A stretch of DNA of 64,000 bases. Source: Schistocephalus solidus. Lineage: Eukaryota > Platyhelminthes > Cestoda > Diphyllobothriidea > Diphyllobothriidae. Shown here one piece after another: positions 9,371 to 21,860 of the stretch (the first letter of the stretch is position 1; every line of letters begins with the position of its first letter). The DNA lies in NCBI GenBank assembly GCA_017591395.1, contig WEDG01007400.1, positions 1 to 64,000 on the forward strand. Reading direction: 5' to 3'. The notes beneath the pieces were generated by a model that made no database searches, had not been told where the DNA came from, and was given only the letters and a program-made list of their open reading frames with translations. The translations under genes were made by a program, and so were the position numbers.

Positions 9371-12300
9371 GGCACCAACGCTATCTCAACAGCTGTGAGT
9401 TCTCTGAGCGATGGCTGGTGATAGTCTACCAGGAAAGGTTGCCCTAGGTCAGCGGCGTGGGCGATAATTTACCAGTCACTTCAAATACACTGAGGTCAGA
9501 AATTTGAATATTCCCTCTTAGGCAAATAGTCATACAACAAACGACTGATAATCAGTCTTTCACGAGCGACAAGGCCAACCTAAGTGGCATAATCTCGGTA
9601 GAATGCAGGACTCTATTTTATTACACTTTTACCCTCCTGTTCAAATGATGCACGGAAGGGAATAAATAATTTAATCGAGTTTGCACTTAGTAGTAGTAGT
9701 AGTATTTGCATAAATGAAACCTGGTTTCACAGGAAACTTGTCGAAACATTTCATCTTTCATACGGTTTTTTAAAATTATGATGGAATACTTTCAAGTTAA
9801 TAAATCAGAGTACGAAATATTTCAGTTTTAAACGAGTCTTTTATGTTATATATACTTTTAAAATTAACCCGGGAATTCAAAGGTTCAAAAAGTTCCAAAT
9901 CGACCCGCTGTACACACGTTCTATGTCGCCACGTGATCTCGATGAGTTGATATTGTGCCGGCGAAAGCACAATATTGGAAACAGATAACTACCCGAACGT
10001 TAGCTATATGAAACATTTAGTTGCTACCCCGCGAGTGTCCCATCATCATAAAACCTTTAGAAATCCCACAAAGACTCAGTTTATACACTACCCACGAAAA
10101 AACGCATCGGACAGTTCAGTTCTTGGGATGGAATTGGAAATGAGGTTGGGGTCGACTCCGCCTAATAAAGGCTGACCTCTCTCACTCCTCAGATCAAGAA
10201 CCTCAGCCCCCGAATCTTGTTAGAACCAACTGTGTAAATTTTGCCTCCTATGAGAAAATTTCCACCTGCTCATGGAAACTTTGTTTTCCAATTCAGGACG
10301 AAAGAATCCATGCAAAGGCGAAGCCTACGCATTAACCCAAAATAATAAATATTGAAATGGCCTGTTCCAAAGGCCCTTTACGAAATACGTAGGTTTCTGG
10401 ATCTGACGAAAAAGCCGTCATGGACAGTGTAGGCGCAAGTTCTTCAAGCGTGGCTTTACAGGGATCACAGACGATCATAAAACCAGGACCGTATCAGGGT
10501 TGGATAAGTGCTGTCCGTCAGCAAATAAGGACTAGCCTTCTGTCATCAGACCCAATCTTGGAAACACAGGCCAGTGTAGTGGAGGAGGGGATCAAATTAA
10601 AGGAAACCATCTCTTCCGTATCCCAAACTGCATATCAGCACGTTGACAACGCACACCCCAGCAGGCCTTTCGGATGAAGGGAGGACTCAGTATACAATTG
10701 CCGGCGGATAATGACATCGATGGGGTCAAGTGAGGGTTCCACAAGAAACGCTAAAATTAGAATTCCAGAGAGACGCTTGCAGTCGGAAGATAAGAAGGGA
10801 AAAGAAGGGGCGGAGAAGGTGGCAAAAAATAACACAAGGAGACGGGAGGGCGAGCGCGGAAGGATGAGGAGGGGAAGAAGGGGATAAAAGAAATGATGAA
10901 ATGAAAAAAAATTGGAGGTTAGATAGAAGGGCGGAAGCTGTCAGGTATTTTCAAGGTCTACCTCTGGCTCACAGTTTTCCTTAGTTCAAAAGCACCCATC
11001 GCGCAAGGCCACTGCCCGCATTGGCAACGTCCCTAAAAAAAGGTGAGGGCGAGGCAACTAAATCTAGCCGAAACGACGCTGTCAGTCCTGGCCAACTGCG
11101 GTTGTTCGGACAGCGCCCACATGTCCGTCTCCAGGACGGCCCTTTTCCCACCCTCACCTCCAAAAACCCCAAACTGGTCACTGCTGCTGCGGCTGCGTGC
11201 ACAGTTCGCCCTGAAGGCTGTTCTGCACCCTCCTCGGGTCAATTAAATTCGTTCTTTTGCCTGTCTGTCCGCATTCATGAGAATACACATCTACACTGGA
11301 CGCGAACAGCGGGCAGTCGTGACCCGGGGTAGACCAAAGCGAGACAAGTGAGTGGGGGAGAGCTGGAAGGGGGTGCATTGAGGGCGACTTAACCGAAAAT
11401 AGATGGGGAGGGGACGGGCTGAGGGCAGCACAGGCAAAATGGCATAGTTTCTGTTCTCAGGTACTATCTAGGGCGCCGTACCCTTACCCGAACATTTTTG
11501 GTACCTCTACTGACCCTAGTTACTCCAAAGTCCTCGATATTTGCATTAAGATTCAACTGTAGGGTTATGAAAAAAAACCAGAACGGCTTTTAAATGCGTA
11601 TATGAAGCTGGGAGCATGTTCGTGGACGTAGGTGGGAGCTCAAGTGCATCTGTGCCGTACAAAATAGCTCTCCGCGTTTCTCTTCTAGCCATTTTCGCAG
11701 ACCGTGCTGATGGATTTAGGACGATTTGCGTCTCCGAGCAGCATTTTAGCGAACATCGCATTAAAAGTTTTGTTCCAGCTTAAAAATGACATATTTTGCG
11801 ATTACTCGCATATTCAAAGTGGTGCTATAACTATACTGGGAATCAGCACACTACTAAACGTTTTTAAGTACTATTCAATGGTCAAAAGGTATTTTACATT
11901 TCTTCCCTTACGGAATAATTGTAATTTCTAATCGAATAACCAACGGGAATAGTTTGTCACTCCAAACACCCTGACTTATTCTGAACGCCGTTGAAACTTC
12001 TAGAGCGTTTTTTTCTACTACTAGGTCAGTGTTAGCTTGATGCACGGACGAAACCAACGCAATTGCCATCCAATTGCGTTTATCCCATCTACGCCTGACA
12101 CAAAATTTAGCAACAATAGTTTGTCTCCATTTGACGGTTTCACCTCGGACAGTTTCAGGGTATCCATGGCTCCTAACCATGGTCCCTTGTCACGAGGTAT
12201 GTCGGGCCAAAAACAACACTTACACAAAGACGAGTTCTAGTCAGTTATATAAAAATGCAATATACTTTCAGATCAACACATATATGCAGGGAATTACGTC

Positions 12301-14382
12301 AGATGAAGGTAAGCATACGCCGATCACATTTTTGTGCAACGCATAAGAACACACAGGAACTTGGACTGGGATTCGAACTCTGAGTAGCCTTGTAGTAGGC
12401 GTCCTTAAACGACCTACCGTCCGTCATGTATCCAAAACCGATTGCTCCCCTAAGGGAAGCCTCACAGGTCACAAATCCATAACGACACTATTTTTCAGAT
12501 GACCTTTAGTACTTGTAGGATAAATTCAAGGAAAGGGATATATCTTAAAACTTTCTCGAACCTGTAGGCGTTAAATGCCATGATCGAACTGCCTAAGTTC
12601 AAAAGAAATGAAGCCTATTTGCATCAACAGCATACCTTTTAAATTCCACAAAATATACGGTTTGAACGTGAGTTAAATATCTTCGGGACTAACTTCTTGC
12701 GGTTTCAACAGTTCCAGTGGAATACCTGTGCACGATTCCCAATCGATAAACGAACAATAATTATTATAGCAATATACATGATACCGAGGAATGCAGGAAC
12801 AAAGTGAGACCGAACTACAACCGTCTGTCTGAAATCAACCGCCGGACCACAGACAACTCTCCCGACCGCTCTCAAGTTCTCGTTGAATGCTGTTCATAGG
12901 GGCTGCACCAAAAGAATCCACCCAATAAAGCCACCCTCATATTACCGCACACCCTTCTGAACGTCGCATTTCCGAGTAAACTCTGAATCGTATCATCATG
13001 GTTATCTATCCTACAGCATCAACAGAAGTAAGGTTCCATTATGTTGTCATAGGAAATTGCCATGTTTTCGTTTTCAGTGGCTTGATGATGTGTGCTTGGT
13101 AGGCAGATAAAGTGAGCATATTTTCAAATGTACTATTTTGAGGGTAGACTATCAAACCTCGGCTAAACCATGGCAAAGCAATAAAATTGATGCCCTGAAC
13201 ATTATCTTGAAAGCATCAGTTCCGACATTTAGATGAAAATGCGGAAGCCTAACGAAATAAAGTAAGCGGCATCCACGTAGACACAGATTGTGGGGGTTGC
13301 GGTAATATTTTCGTCATATCTAAAATAGATAGGCTTAGCTTCAAAAGCCTGGACTTGCAATGTCCAAACATATAATAGAAACTGTAGGGACCCACTCGCG
13401 AGCTAAATCCTTCTTATTTTTCACATGTGGCGGTGATACAACATTGACACAGCGTGTTCAAGGCTCCCCTGGTTCATTCAGCCTCACACCGCTCCACACC
13501 AGCAGACGGATATGGACTTTAAAGTAGCACTCGCGGGTAAATGTATTTTTTAAACGTTCTCGCCCAGTGGCCAAACTGTCGGATGTGAATGGTAAAAAAG
13601 ATTGCCCGCAGAAGTCGGCAACGTACAATCCGAGTTTAGGCTTAAAACACTCTGCCCATACAATGCAAGTTGCTTGTTAGGTTGCTGTGTGAAATTTCAC
13701 CGATGCCGGCCCTCCTCCATCCCCCTTCGTCCTGATTCGTCCTCTTATCTTTCTTGTTTCACCCCACTTCGTCCCAAATTGCTGGAGAAAAAGCCATCTC
13801 ATCTCCAAAGAATAAACCCTGAATCGCAAGGGAATTGCATGGTAAATTATTCTAGCTTTCTGTTTTTAACTCTACCTACCCTTAGGCCTTCGTTTGCCGT
13901 AGATAGAATCGTGCTTTCGCCAAATAGCTAATAAACGGAGGGAAGTACAAAAATAGTAAGTTCAAGCAAAATGCCCATTTTTCCACATGCAGGTAGACTC
14001 CGCCGAAGGACTTTTTCCCAGTAAGCCATTTTATACTCTTGGCACGGAGTATCAAATTTGATGCTTTCAGATGCTTTCTCAGGGCTTCCAATTTCCGCAA
14101 TACAATAAAGAACGTTGACTCAGCAGATGGTAGCAATTTACGACTTTAAATTAAAACCGGAAATTGGATTCAGTAGATATTTTATGGAAGTGTATTAGGG
14201 GCTGGAAAGGCTAGAAAATATCCTAATTTTTCCTCAAAAACGCTCCCATGGTAAGTGCTGCTGTTGAAAAATTAATCCACAAAAAATGCTAGTATATTCA
14301 ACTTGTACGCTCGCAGTAAAGCGGTGAGAGCAAAACTGATTCCACTTAAAAGGAATGGTAAGAAAATCGAAGTAGATAAGGA
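9371..14382. other. Mostly unrecognised, partly AT-rich sequence
   Basis: A short (AGT)n tract lies at 9688-9703 and an A/G-rich block at 10740-10930. Near 11040-11240 the DNA is GC-richer and open in several frames on both strands, with a donor-like CTCACC (minus strand) near 11157 but no convincing acceptor. A GGATTCGAACTC near 12372 resembles a box B on the minus strand without a full tRNA fold. No gene can be called. Confidence 0.5.
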
Positions 14383-14445
14383 TGGCCATTTCTGGTTTAA
14401 TAGCCATCGTCAGCCATACTCACCCTAACCTGGGTTTATATAGTC
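14383..14445 (-). repeat. Hammerhead-SINE fragment
   Basis: The minus strand reads GGCTGACGATGGCTATTAAA then CCAGAAATGGCCATC. CTGACGA fits the CUGANGA core, stem II is partly paired and GAAA plus the self-complementary ATGGCCAT are intact, but the cleavage-side stem I strand is missing, so only the 5' part of a ribozyme is present. Confidence 0.6.
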
Positions 14446-16329
14446 AGTGATTCTAAACGGGCCTGGTTAGTCATGGAACAGCAAGTATACAGGTTTAACA
14501 TTGAACCACGCAATGATTGACCTTTCGATTGTGACAGCCGCTCTTCGGCCCCACACGTTTTGCGTTGAGTTCAAAACCCTGCCTGGAAATTTTATACTGC
14601 TGGAAGCAATCGGTCAGCTTTGGGATCCTGGTTTTCCCAATAGCAGCAACAAATAAGGTATGGTTAGGCAAAATCACACGCAGAAACCGCCTTTTCATCC
14701 TTACATTTTCAGTATGTGTCAACCATTTCGGCACCCGATAGAAACAGCTGATATGCTGGCCTCAGTGAACTATATCGCCCTTACAAGGAAATACAGGTGA
14801 CATGCAAGTGTGCGTCATTATGATCGTCAGTGAAACATAAGGAACCCAGGCCTAGAGCCGCGGCTGTCAAGACATACCATGATGAGTGCACCAACCCGCC
14901 TGCCTATCTTCTAGCAGTTTTTTTTCCACCATGGCCTATCCGTTGGTCCTGAATACGTCAGCTGTTTCGCACAGTTCCTCCAATTCTTGGTAGAATTCAT
15001 TCCCTTATATTGTCCTTTGCACGCCGTCTACCCAGTGTGGTCACTGACTGAGGAGTATTCTTAACGGAGAAGACTGCTGTGTGAATGCTTAAGACAGAGA
15101 GAAAGTTTGCTCTTTCAGCCGTGTGATATGAGAGATGCGGGCAGAGATGCCCTGCCCCCTAGCTGGCATCCAATGCGCCATGCAGACATTAATTAATTCC
15201 ATAAGGGAGGGTGATGTAGGCCCCATCCGATCGGATAAGTCCGAAAACTTCGGCCCTACCTGAACTAGCTGGCTGTTCGAGGAGACTGTTTGGACCCAAA
15301 CTCGGTGGAGTGATCTACCCTGAACGACTCACGTCGTCATCCTCGGTACCCCCCTCTGACTGGCATGCACACATCAGCCCGCATGCTGCTACACTGAAAA
15401 CCATTGTACGCGTGAACCTATATCGCGGTAACGATAATCAGATCACCTTTATCTGAAATGCAAGCCATGCTCTCAGCTTAAGCCCTCTCAAAAGTGAAGA
15501 AGTGAGTTCTCTCACGTCGTCCAGATGGTTAATTTGCCCTTAGTACTACCGAAAGACTGCCAAAACAAGGACTGGAGATAATTCGGACCTGGTAAGGAGA
15601 TAGCAAATCAGTTTACCATCGAAGAGACGTAGTCACAGCCTGTCAAACCAAGCAACACCGTCGGGATTACAATAAACGAGCCATCGGACGTATCGAAAAG
15701 GTACACACTCCCAAGTCATCGAATGTGGGTTAAAACAGGGCTGCGAATTTTCTCGTGATATCGCAGAAGAAATTCAGAAAGAGGGTCTGAGAGAAAATTT
15801 AGGGCTTGCATCCAGATATATCAATATAATAATTGCAGTTCTTATTTACCAACAACCGTCTCTGTCTCGGCTATACGGAAAACCTGCTGGCCATCGGAAA
15901 GTAAGAAGTTCGCAAGTTATTGCTGAGTAGCTCTAGCGATGGGCTTTAGTGGTTGTGTGAACTGAGATTTACGCACTTCCCTACTCAAATAACAACCTAT
16001 TTTCTTCACTTTCTACACATGGGTTAAGCCCCATTGCATCTGACCTTAATGCATACATACACACCGTCTAGAAGAGTTTATAGAGATACAGAATGCTTTC
16101 ATTTTCGAATACAATGATCTTTCTTTGATCACAGGGGTTGAGTTACAGCACCCCCCACGAAAGTTTAAAATACATGAAGTAAAGAGTATATGTTTTGATG
16201 GTTATTTTAATATACTGTAAGCTCTCCTAATAAGCTCTCCCACGTTCTTATAACTATTTTTTAACAGTCATACAGCATAAAGTATTTATATTTTCTAAAC
16301 ATTTGGTAGGATTCTAAGAAATTATCTAC
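14446..16329. other. No recognised feature
   Basis: Mixed-composition sequence. A 79-codon minus-strand frame at 14495-14734 (RVILPNHTLFVAAIGKTR) is somewhat protein-like, but I found no homologous family or splice signals to support it. Confidence 0.45.
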
Positions 16330-16570
16330 GTAAAAAACTAATATCTGTAAATATGTGTATGGTAATATGTAAATATATACATAAAGATATATTATATATA
16401 TTTATATATTTACACACATATATACTAACTTATATTTATTATGATATATATTAGATGATAATATCATATATTATTTCTGTCTATATATATAAATAATACG
16501 AAGTATAGTATATACTATTAGATTATGCATATTATTATATATTCTATATATTACATATATTTAAATAGGT
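16330..16570. repeat. AT-rich tract with TATA-type low complexity
   Basis: About 240 bp composed almost wholly of A and T with ATATATAT and TATTATATA stretches. It is simple sequence with no promoter context. Confidence 0.8.
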
Positions 16571-19500
16571 AAATATAAGTATCGTATATCCCTGAAGACT
16601 TTTGTTTGGCGCGAAATACGGCCATACGCTAATGGAATCCCGTGCATGAATGCAACGGGCAAGCCCAAATGAGGAAATATGTATCAGAAATAAAAAGGTC
16701 CATTGTCTGGAGGTCTTCGCGAACCAGCAAGAAATCCGCCATTTAGATGAGCCTTCATATAAAATTCCCCGATAGGGTGGATTCGTACAAGTCAAAGCGC
16801 GCGTCAAAAACACTTTCATAAACGCATCAGAGTAAAGAAGATGGCCATTGGAAGGCTGAAATGAACAAGTTATCATTCTGACGCTTAAACGTGGATGACT
16901 GGTAAAGGTGACATTGCCGGCATCGAGGACTATGGTTTCGTTTCATCGTCGACATGACAGCGCGTAGAGTCATGAAAAATTTAACAAAATTTAACACGTA
17001 TCATGTGTAGCTGTCCATAGTTGCACCGTCTCTTCGAAACGTGCAATCGGCCGTCAGTAAGACGCTGTAAAGAAATACACACCATTGTCTAGTCTAGACG
17101 AGTGACAGAAATTACGTAAGTACAGTATATTTCCCAACTCATTAAAGGTTCATATCCGAATTTGAGGTAGTAGCAGGGCACGCGTTTTAAGATGTTATTT
17201 CTGTTTTTTGTATTGAATTGAGGCACAAAAGCTGTTTAATAATTAAAGAGTTCATTTTGAGTCTGTTTATTGAAGACAAATGGGGGTCAAATCTGGCATT
17301 TCTAAACAGTTAGGAATTTTTCTATGCTATTGAGAGCTACAGATCGAACGCTCTTATCTTTGCAGGTTGTACTATAAACGACACGCAATAGAAAGTTTGG
17401 TTTTGCGTTAACGGAAAGCAGGTCAATTCAGGTAAGTGAAACCACATTTTTTCGGAAACAAGAAGGCAGATTTTGTTTTAAAAATGCTGTTTTGCAAATT
17501 TGTGACATTTTTTGCTATACAAATCAGTAATAAACTTTTGTGACTGTAGTTTGCTTTACCACGCCGATAATTGGGATTGTAAACAAATGTTCATTTCAGA
17601 AGCCATGACATATCATAATTTATATCTTTTACGCTGTGCGCGAGACATGTGCGGATAATTTATATCTGTGGTTGAGCACGAACTAACAAGGAAACGTTAA
17701 TCGGAATAGGCGAAAAATAATCATTTTCGCAAAATCTTAGTAGATATTCGGGTACTGTTGGGCATTTTTAATCTTAAAATGGAGTCCTTAATTAAATAAA
17801 TATACCGAAAAACGCTCCAATATAAAGAATCAAATCAGCTTTTCATTTCCAACCGAAAATATATAACTTGTTTCCAGGGATGTCTAAAAACCGGTCAATC
17901 TTCCCAATTTTGCCATGCCTAGTCTAGGAAAAAGGTAAAGTACGCAAATATTCGACAGCAAAATATCTAATAAAAGGGCCTTGTAAAGAGAAAACCTTAC
18001 ATATTTTTTACATTTTTCTTAGATATAGTAATTGCCGAATTGTGTTGTGGGTATATATATTGCGTGGCAACGGGTTTTCATGTTCCAATGAGTCTAAAAA
18101 TAAGACCCAAACAACCATCTGTATTAGAAAGAATTTCTCAAAATTCATTGATGTGGTAAATGCTTTTAAGAAAAATCTTATTTTGTAAGGTTTTAATAAA
18201 CACATAGAACAGTATCTACACGTATGATCAATGGATTGAAAGATCTGAAAATCATAAAGTAATCACCCCTATTTCAAGGAGGATTTGAAACTTGCCGTAA
18301 TCCAACACCCGAAAAAATTATAAAAAAGTTAACAAAAAGAAAGTCCTCTTAATATACACAAGATTTGACCGTTCACGATTTGACCTGACAATTTTATTTA
18401 AATTTAATAGTCAGTGTCTGGCCTGTCAACAAGTGAACTTATAAAATATGATATTCCTATGACACCCCTGTCAGCACAATGTACGAACGGTAGAAAACCC
18501 ATTTATTTTCGTTTAAAAATGTTGAAACATACATGCTGAATTTGGGCTACTTGGTGACGGTTATAAATTTAATCGCCAGCAATTCGGAGGACTATGCGTG
18601 CAAAAACTCAGAAAAGGACTATTTTCGAACGTAATTTTACATTTATTAGTTTATTGACTTGTTTTTTTTGCATGGAGAGGCTTCGTGTACATTTAAAACT
18701 TTAGTTTATTTAGTTCCAGGAATTTTTCACGTTTTCATAATTTGCCGCTTTTCTAAAACAATGAGTATTTCCACACAACGAAATATTAACTTGTAAACTA
18801 CAATATGCCTTCTTAAGGACGGTCGCTTCTTTGCTGCCGTAAAACTTTGGATGACGCAGCGTGGGCTGATTTAGCGTAGGAGGCCCTTACTTGTGAATCC
18901 CATCTTATTTCATGAGTATGGGCATCGACTGTAGTTTTTAAAGTAAACAATTAAGGCACGCGACAGAACTGGAAATTATTAACTTTTCGTTAGATGCCAC
19001 AGCACACAGGATAGTCTTGTCAGGAGCGGTACTCGAGTGAAAGTCAGCCGAACGGGATCGATGAAGCGTTGAGTCGGCTTACATTCAAATATTCGCAAAC
19101 AAAGTAGTTTGGCACGGCCAACCCTGCTGTGATCCAAATGTCAAGCTGGGGATGTCGGACAAATGGCGGAGTACAGGTCAAAAGACCAAGGCAGTTTTTT
19201 GCGATTTTATGGTAAAATTCCTTCTGAAAACAGCAAACGTAGGCATGTGAATTTTCGTGTTGGCGACTGGACCCTTAAAGAAATATACCGTTGGCATTTT
19301 ATGAATGCTATTCGGCGATCGACAGGGGAAAAGGCCAGAAATGTCAGGTTTCTTAGGCGATAGGTCGAAAGCTAGTCAGTCTAAGTGGATGAAAAGCATA
19401 ATTATGTGGGTGCATGCATGAAGAATCGAAGTTAAGTTAACTTTCTTGACGAAGGTAAGAAAACACGGGCAGTTAATTGTCCAAATTATATTCACAACGA

Positions 19501-19849
19501 AGTTCCAGAGATTTCCTAATTTCCATCATTAGAGATGTGTAGTGTTTGTTCCTACTCGTCTTCATTCTTTCATTAATTTATTTTCGCCACATCTCTCCTA
19601 TTGTAGCTGTGGTTGACGCACGACCTTTGTTGCAGACTAGCCTCCTATTCTTCCTCTGTTTAAACATATATGTGTATCGGTGGCAATACGTTCACAATCA
19701 CAACCGACGCGAAAATGCGTTCATGGTTTATTAGTAGAGCGATTGAAAAAAATACGCTTAATGACGTAATGACGTTTGGATAAGGCTGATTGGATACGAC
19801 TAAAAAAAAAATTTCCATCCCAAACTGCCTTGCTTATGGTGGAATCCCG
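16571..19849. other. AT-rich sequence without recognised genes
   Basis: More than 3 kb of AT-rich DNA. Open frames are short and have no recognisable domain (minus strand 16544-16876 and 18008-18205, plus strand 19163-19363). No repeat family of the window was noticed here. Confidence 0.5.
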
Positions 19850-19925
19850 TTAGGATCACACTTGATCCCACCACATCAGTGAGTGTCATACGCTTGTTTG
19901 ACATGTATATATACCTCACTGCACA

Positions 19926-19984
19926 AGGCATATGACGTACTGATGATCGGTAACGACCGTGAAACAGCTGTCTACGTCTTGCCT
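19926..19984 (+). ncRNA. Hammerhead ribozyme, copy 1
   Basis: Stem I outer AGGCA (19926-19930) pairs with TGCCT (19980-19984). An internal loop TAT / T follows, then inner GACGTA (19934-19939) pairs perfectly with TACGTC (19973-19978). The core CTGATGA is at 19940-19946, stem II CGGT/ACCG has loop AACG, and GAAA is at 19961-19964. Stem III is the self-complementary ACAGCTGT and the cleavage site is GTC, ending at 19972. The 10.1/11.1 position is a U-U mismatch where a G-C is usual. The minimal stem III implies the ribozyme works best as a dimer, as known for Penelope and retrozyme hammerheads. Confidence 0.8.
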
Positions 19985-20162
19985 GTTGCATCTTTAGCAA
20001 CGTACCTGTGCATTATATGTGGCATGTGTCTTATGACACAACGTCCGTTTATCGCCAGGGGCTATCTGGCGGGCGGGCGGACATAATGGGATCAAGTGTG
20101 ATCCTAACCACATCAGTGAGTGTCATACGCTTGTTTGACATGTATATATACCTCACTGCGTA

Positions 20163-20221
20163 AGACATATGACGTACTGATGATCGGTAATAACCGTGAA
20201 ACAGCTGTCTACGTCTTGCCT
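20163..20221 (+). ncRNA. Hammerhead ribozyme, copy 2
   Basis: Same architecture 237 bp downstream: CTGATGA at 20177-20183, stem II CGGT/ACCG with loop AATA, GAAA at 20198-20201, ACAGCTGT stem III, and the site GTC ending at 20209. Inner stem I GACGTA/TACGTC is perfect; the outer stem I has one A-C mismatch (AGACA against TGCCT). The loop II changes relative to copy 1 leave the stem II pairs untouched. Confidence 0.8.
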
Positions 20222-20249
20222 GTTGCATCTTTAGCAACGTACCTATGCA

Positions 20250-20264
20250 ATATATATATAGCTT

Positions 20265-20296
<32 letters not shown>

Positions 20297-20297
20297 C
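20250..20297. repeat. TA microsatellite
   Basis: (TA)n with a short GCTT interruption, directly after the second hammerhead unit. Confidence 0.9.
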
Positions 20298-20368
20298 ACA
20301 ATAAAGCTCCATTTCCCATAGAACGTATTCAACTTCAACTTTATTTCTTGGGATGCCTTCTTTTCACT

Positions 20369-20371
<3 letters not shown>

Positions 20372-20447
<76 letters not shown>
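20372..20447. repeat. (TA)n microsatellite
   Basis: An uninterrupted TA run of about 38 repeats that directly abuts the SINE body at 20449. Confidence 0.97.
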
Positions 20448-20448
<1 letters not shown>

Positions 20449-20451
<3 letters not shown>

Positions 20452-20665
20452 TACAGGACTCACTCGTCCCGTTGTGACTTGGGGCTTACTCTCGAACCCC
20501 GCCAGCAGCCGAGAGTCAGATAAGGAAATAAGGCAGAATAACATGACCGACAAAGACAAAGAAGACTGGAATGGCCATTTATGGCTTATTAGCCGTCAAC
20601 ATCCAGCCATAACTAACCCAGGCGCTGCGCCCCCCGAGGCTTGAACTCGCGACTGAGGTCAGTCG
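20449..20665 (-). mobile_element. Hammerhead-SINE copy, decayed
   Basis: On the minus strand: the 3' half of the tRNA-like head (box B region reverse of TTGAACTCG near 20640), the ribozyme segment near 20605-20560 with CTGATGA and GAAA both mutated (TGTTGA, TAAA) but stem II GGCT/AGCC kept, then the body with GGGGTTCGAGAGTAAG and CGGGACGAGTGAGTCC-like blocks. It is truncated at the TA array. Confidence 0.75.
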
Positions 20666-21059
20666 CGTTGAGCCAATCAGAAAAGCGTTTGGGGGGGGAG
20701 GTAGGGAGACCAGCAGAAACCAGAACAGGCACAGGGTTTGAATACCGAGTAAGCAGAGAGGCCGAGAGTAGGAAATGAAAGCAGTTCCTCGATGGGGTTT
20801 TTAAAAATCAAAACCTGCCTAGTTTTACTGGCACTTAGAACAACGCTGAATGCAAATAGAGGTGTAAGATAGAGCAAGGAACGATGTTTCGAAGTAACCA
20901 ACAGCGTCTGTGGAACCCATATTGATTCATCCATCTTTTGCAACTTAAAAGCCACATTTTAAGAAGCCGAAAAGGATTAATGATCCCACCTACTCCTTCA
21001 GTCGGTAATCAATTTAAAAGTTAAGAGCGAATGTAGAGTGCGATACCGAGGATAGGCAA
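20666..21059. other. No recognised feature
   Basis: Includes a G-run near 20691. The minus-strand frame 20677-20955 has no recognisable domain. Confidence 0.45.
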
Positions 21060-21201
21060 CCGCAGTAGTTAATAGTTTTAGTCGACATTGCTGTTCTTCG
21101 TCGTCCTCCTCGTCGTCGTCACGTTCTCCCTCCATTGTCAAGCCCTAACCCTACCACCACAACAACCACTATCCTCCTGCTCTTTCTATTCCTTGTTCTA
21201 C

Positions 21202-21260
<59 letters not shown>

Positions 21261-21860
21261 TCCTCGTCTTCTTCTTTTTCTTCATCAGCTCCTCATCTTC
21301 TCCCTCCGTTGTCAAACTCTAACCCCTCCACCACACCAACCACTATCTTCCTGCTCTTTCTACTCCTTGTTCTACGTTTTATTATTATTATTATTCTACT
21401 CCTCCTCTTTTTGTATGCTTTTTATTCTTATTCTTCTTTCTTTTTCTTCTTCCTCGTCTTTTTCTTCTTCTTCTTCTTCTTCTTCTTCTTCTTCTTCTCA
21501 TCCTCTTCTCCCTTCATTATCAAGACATAACCTTACCACCACAACAACTATTATCCTCCTCCTCTTTCTTTTCCTTGTTTTACTTTTATTACTTTTCTAC
21601 TCCTCCTCCTCCTCTTATGCTTCTTTTTCTACTTCTCCTCGTCTTCTCCGTCCATTATCAAGACCTAAACCTACCACCGCAACAACCACTATCCTCCTGC
21701 TCTTTCTAGTCCCTCTTCTTCTATTTATTCTTATTCTTATTATTATTCTACTCCTTCTCCTCTTCTGCTTCTTCTTCTTCTTCTTCTTTCTCATCCTTAT
21801 CATCAGCATCCTCTCCCATCTCAGCATCATAACGTTCCTAATCTTCGCTTTCAATAGAAA
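21060..21860 (+). repeat. Pyrimidine-rich minisatellite with embedded ATT and TTC runs
   Basis: Four imperfect units each begin with TTGTCAAGCCCTAACCC or a variant (21135, 21309, 21517, 21655) and continue with ACAACAACCACTATCCTCCTG and TTCCTTGTTCTACTTTT. Unit length varies (174, 208, 138) because of expanded (ATT)n at 21207-21259 and (TTC)n at about 21463-21497. The plus strand is almost pyrimidine-only, giving long Leu/Ser-rich frames that are not genes. Confidence 0.85.

Larger units (their letters stand above)
19850..20253 (+). mobile_element. Tandem hammerhead repeat (retrozyme-like), 1.6 units
   Basis: Unit 1 (19871-20107, 237 bp) is followed by a partial unit 2 (20108-20253). Each begins CCACATCAGTGAGTGTCATA and carries a complete hammerhead core. 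Cleavage after C19972 and C20209 would release a 237-nt RNA, exactly one unit. No open reading frame and no tRNA-like head was found. A GGATCA/TGATCC hairpin sits at the unit junction, in opposite loop orientation at 19850-19870 and 20088-20108. Tandem hammerhead units of this size are the hallmark of retrozymes and of the terminal repeats of some Penelope-like elements. Calling this a retrozyme is inference; the sequence shows only the tandem ribozymes. A (TA)n tract follows immediately. Confidence 0.75.

Noticed and set aside
11033..11332. GC-rich segment open in several frames with a donor-like GAG/GTGAGGG (minus) near 11157
   Set aside because: The phase-1 donor resembles the two exon candidates, but there is no polypyrimidine acceptor and the frame has a TAA just upstream. 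Too weak to call an exon.
12369..12433. tRNA-like box B GGATTCGAACTC on plus (minus-strand AGTTCGAATCC)
   Set aside because: No acceptor stem, D arm or anticodon arm could be folded; at most a decayed SINE head.
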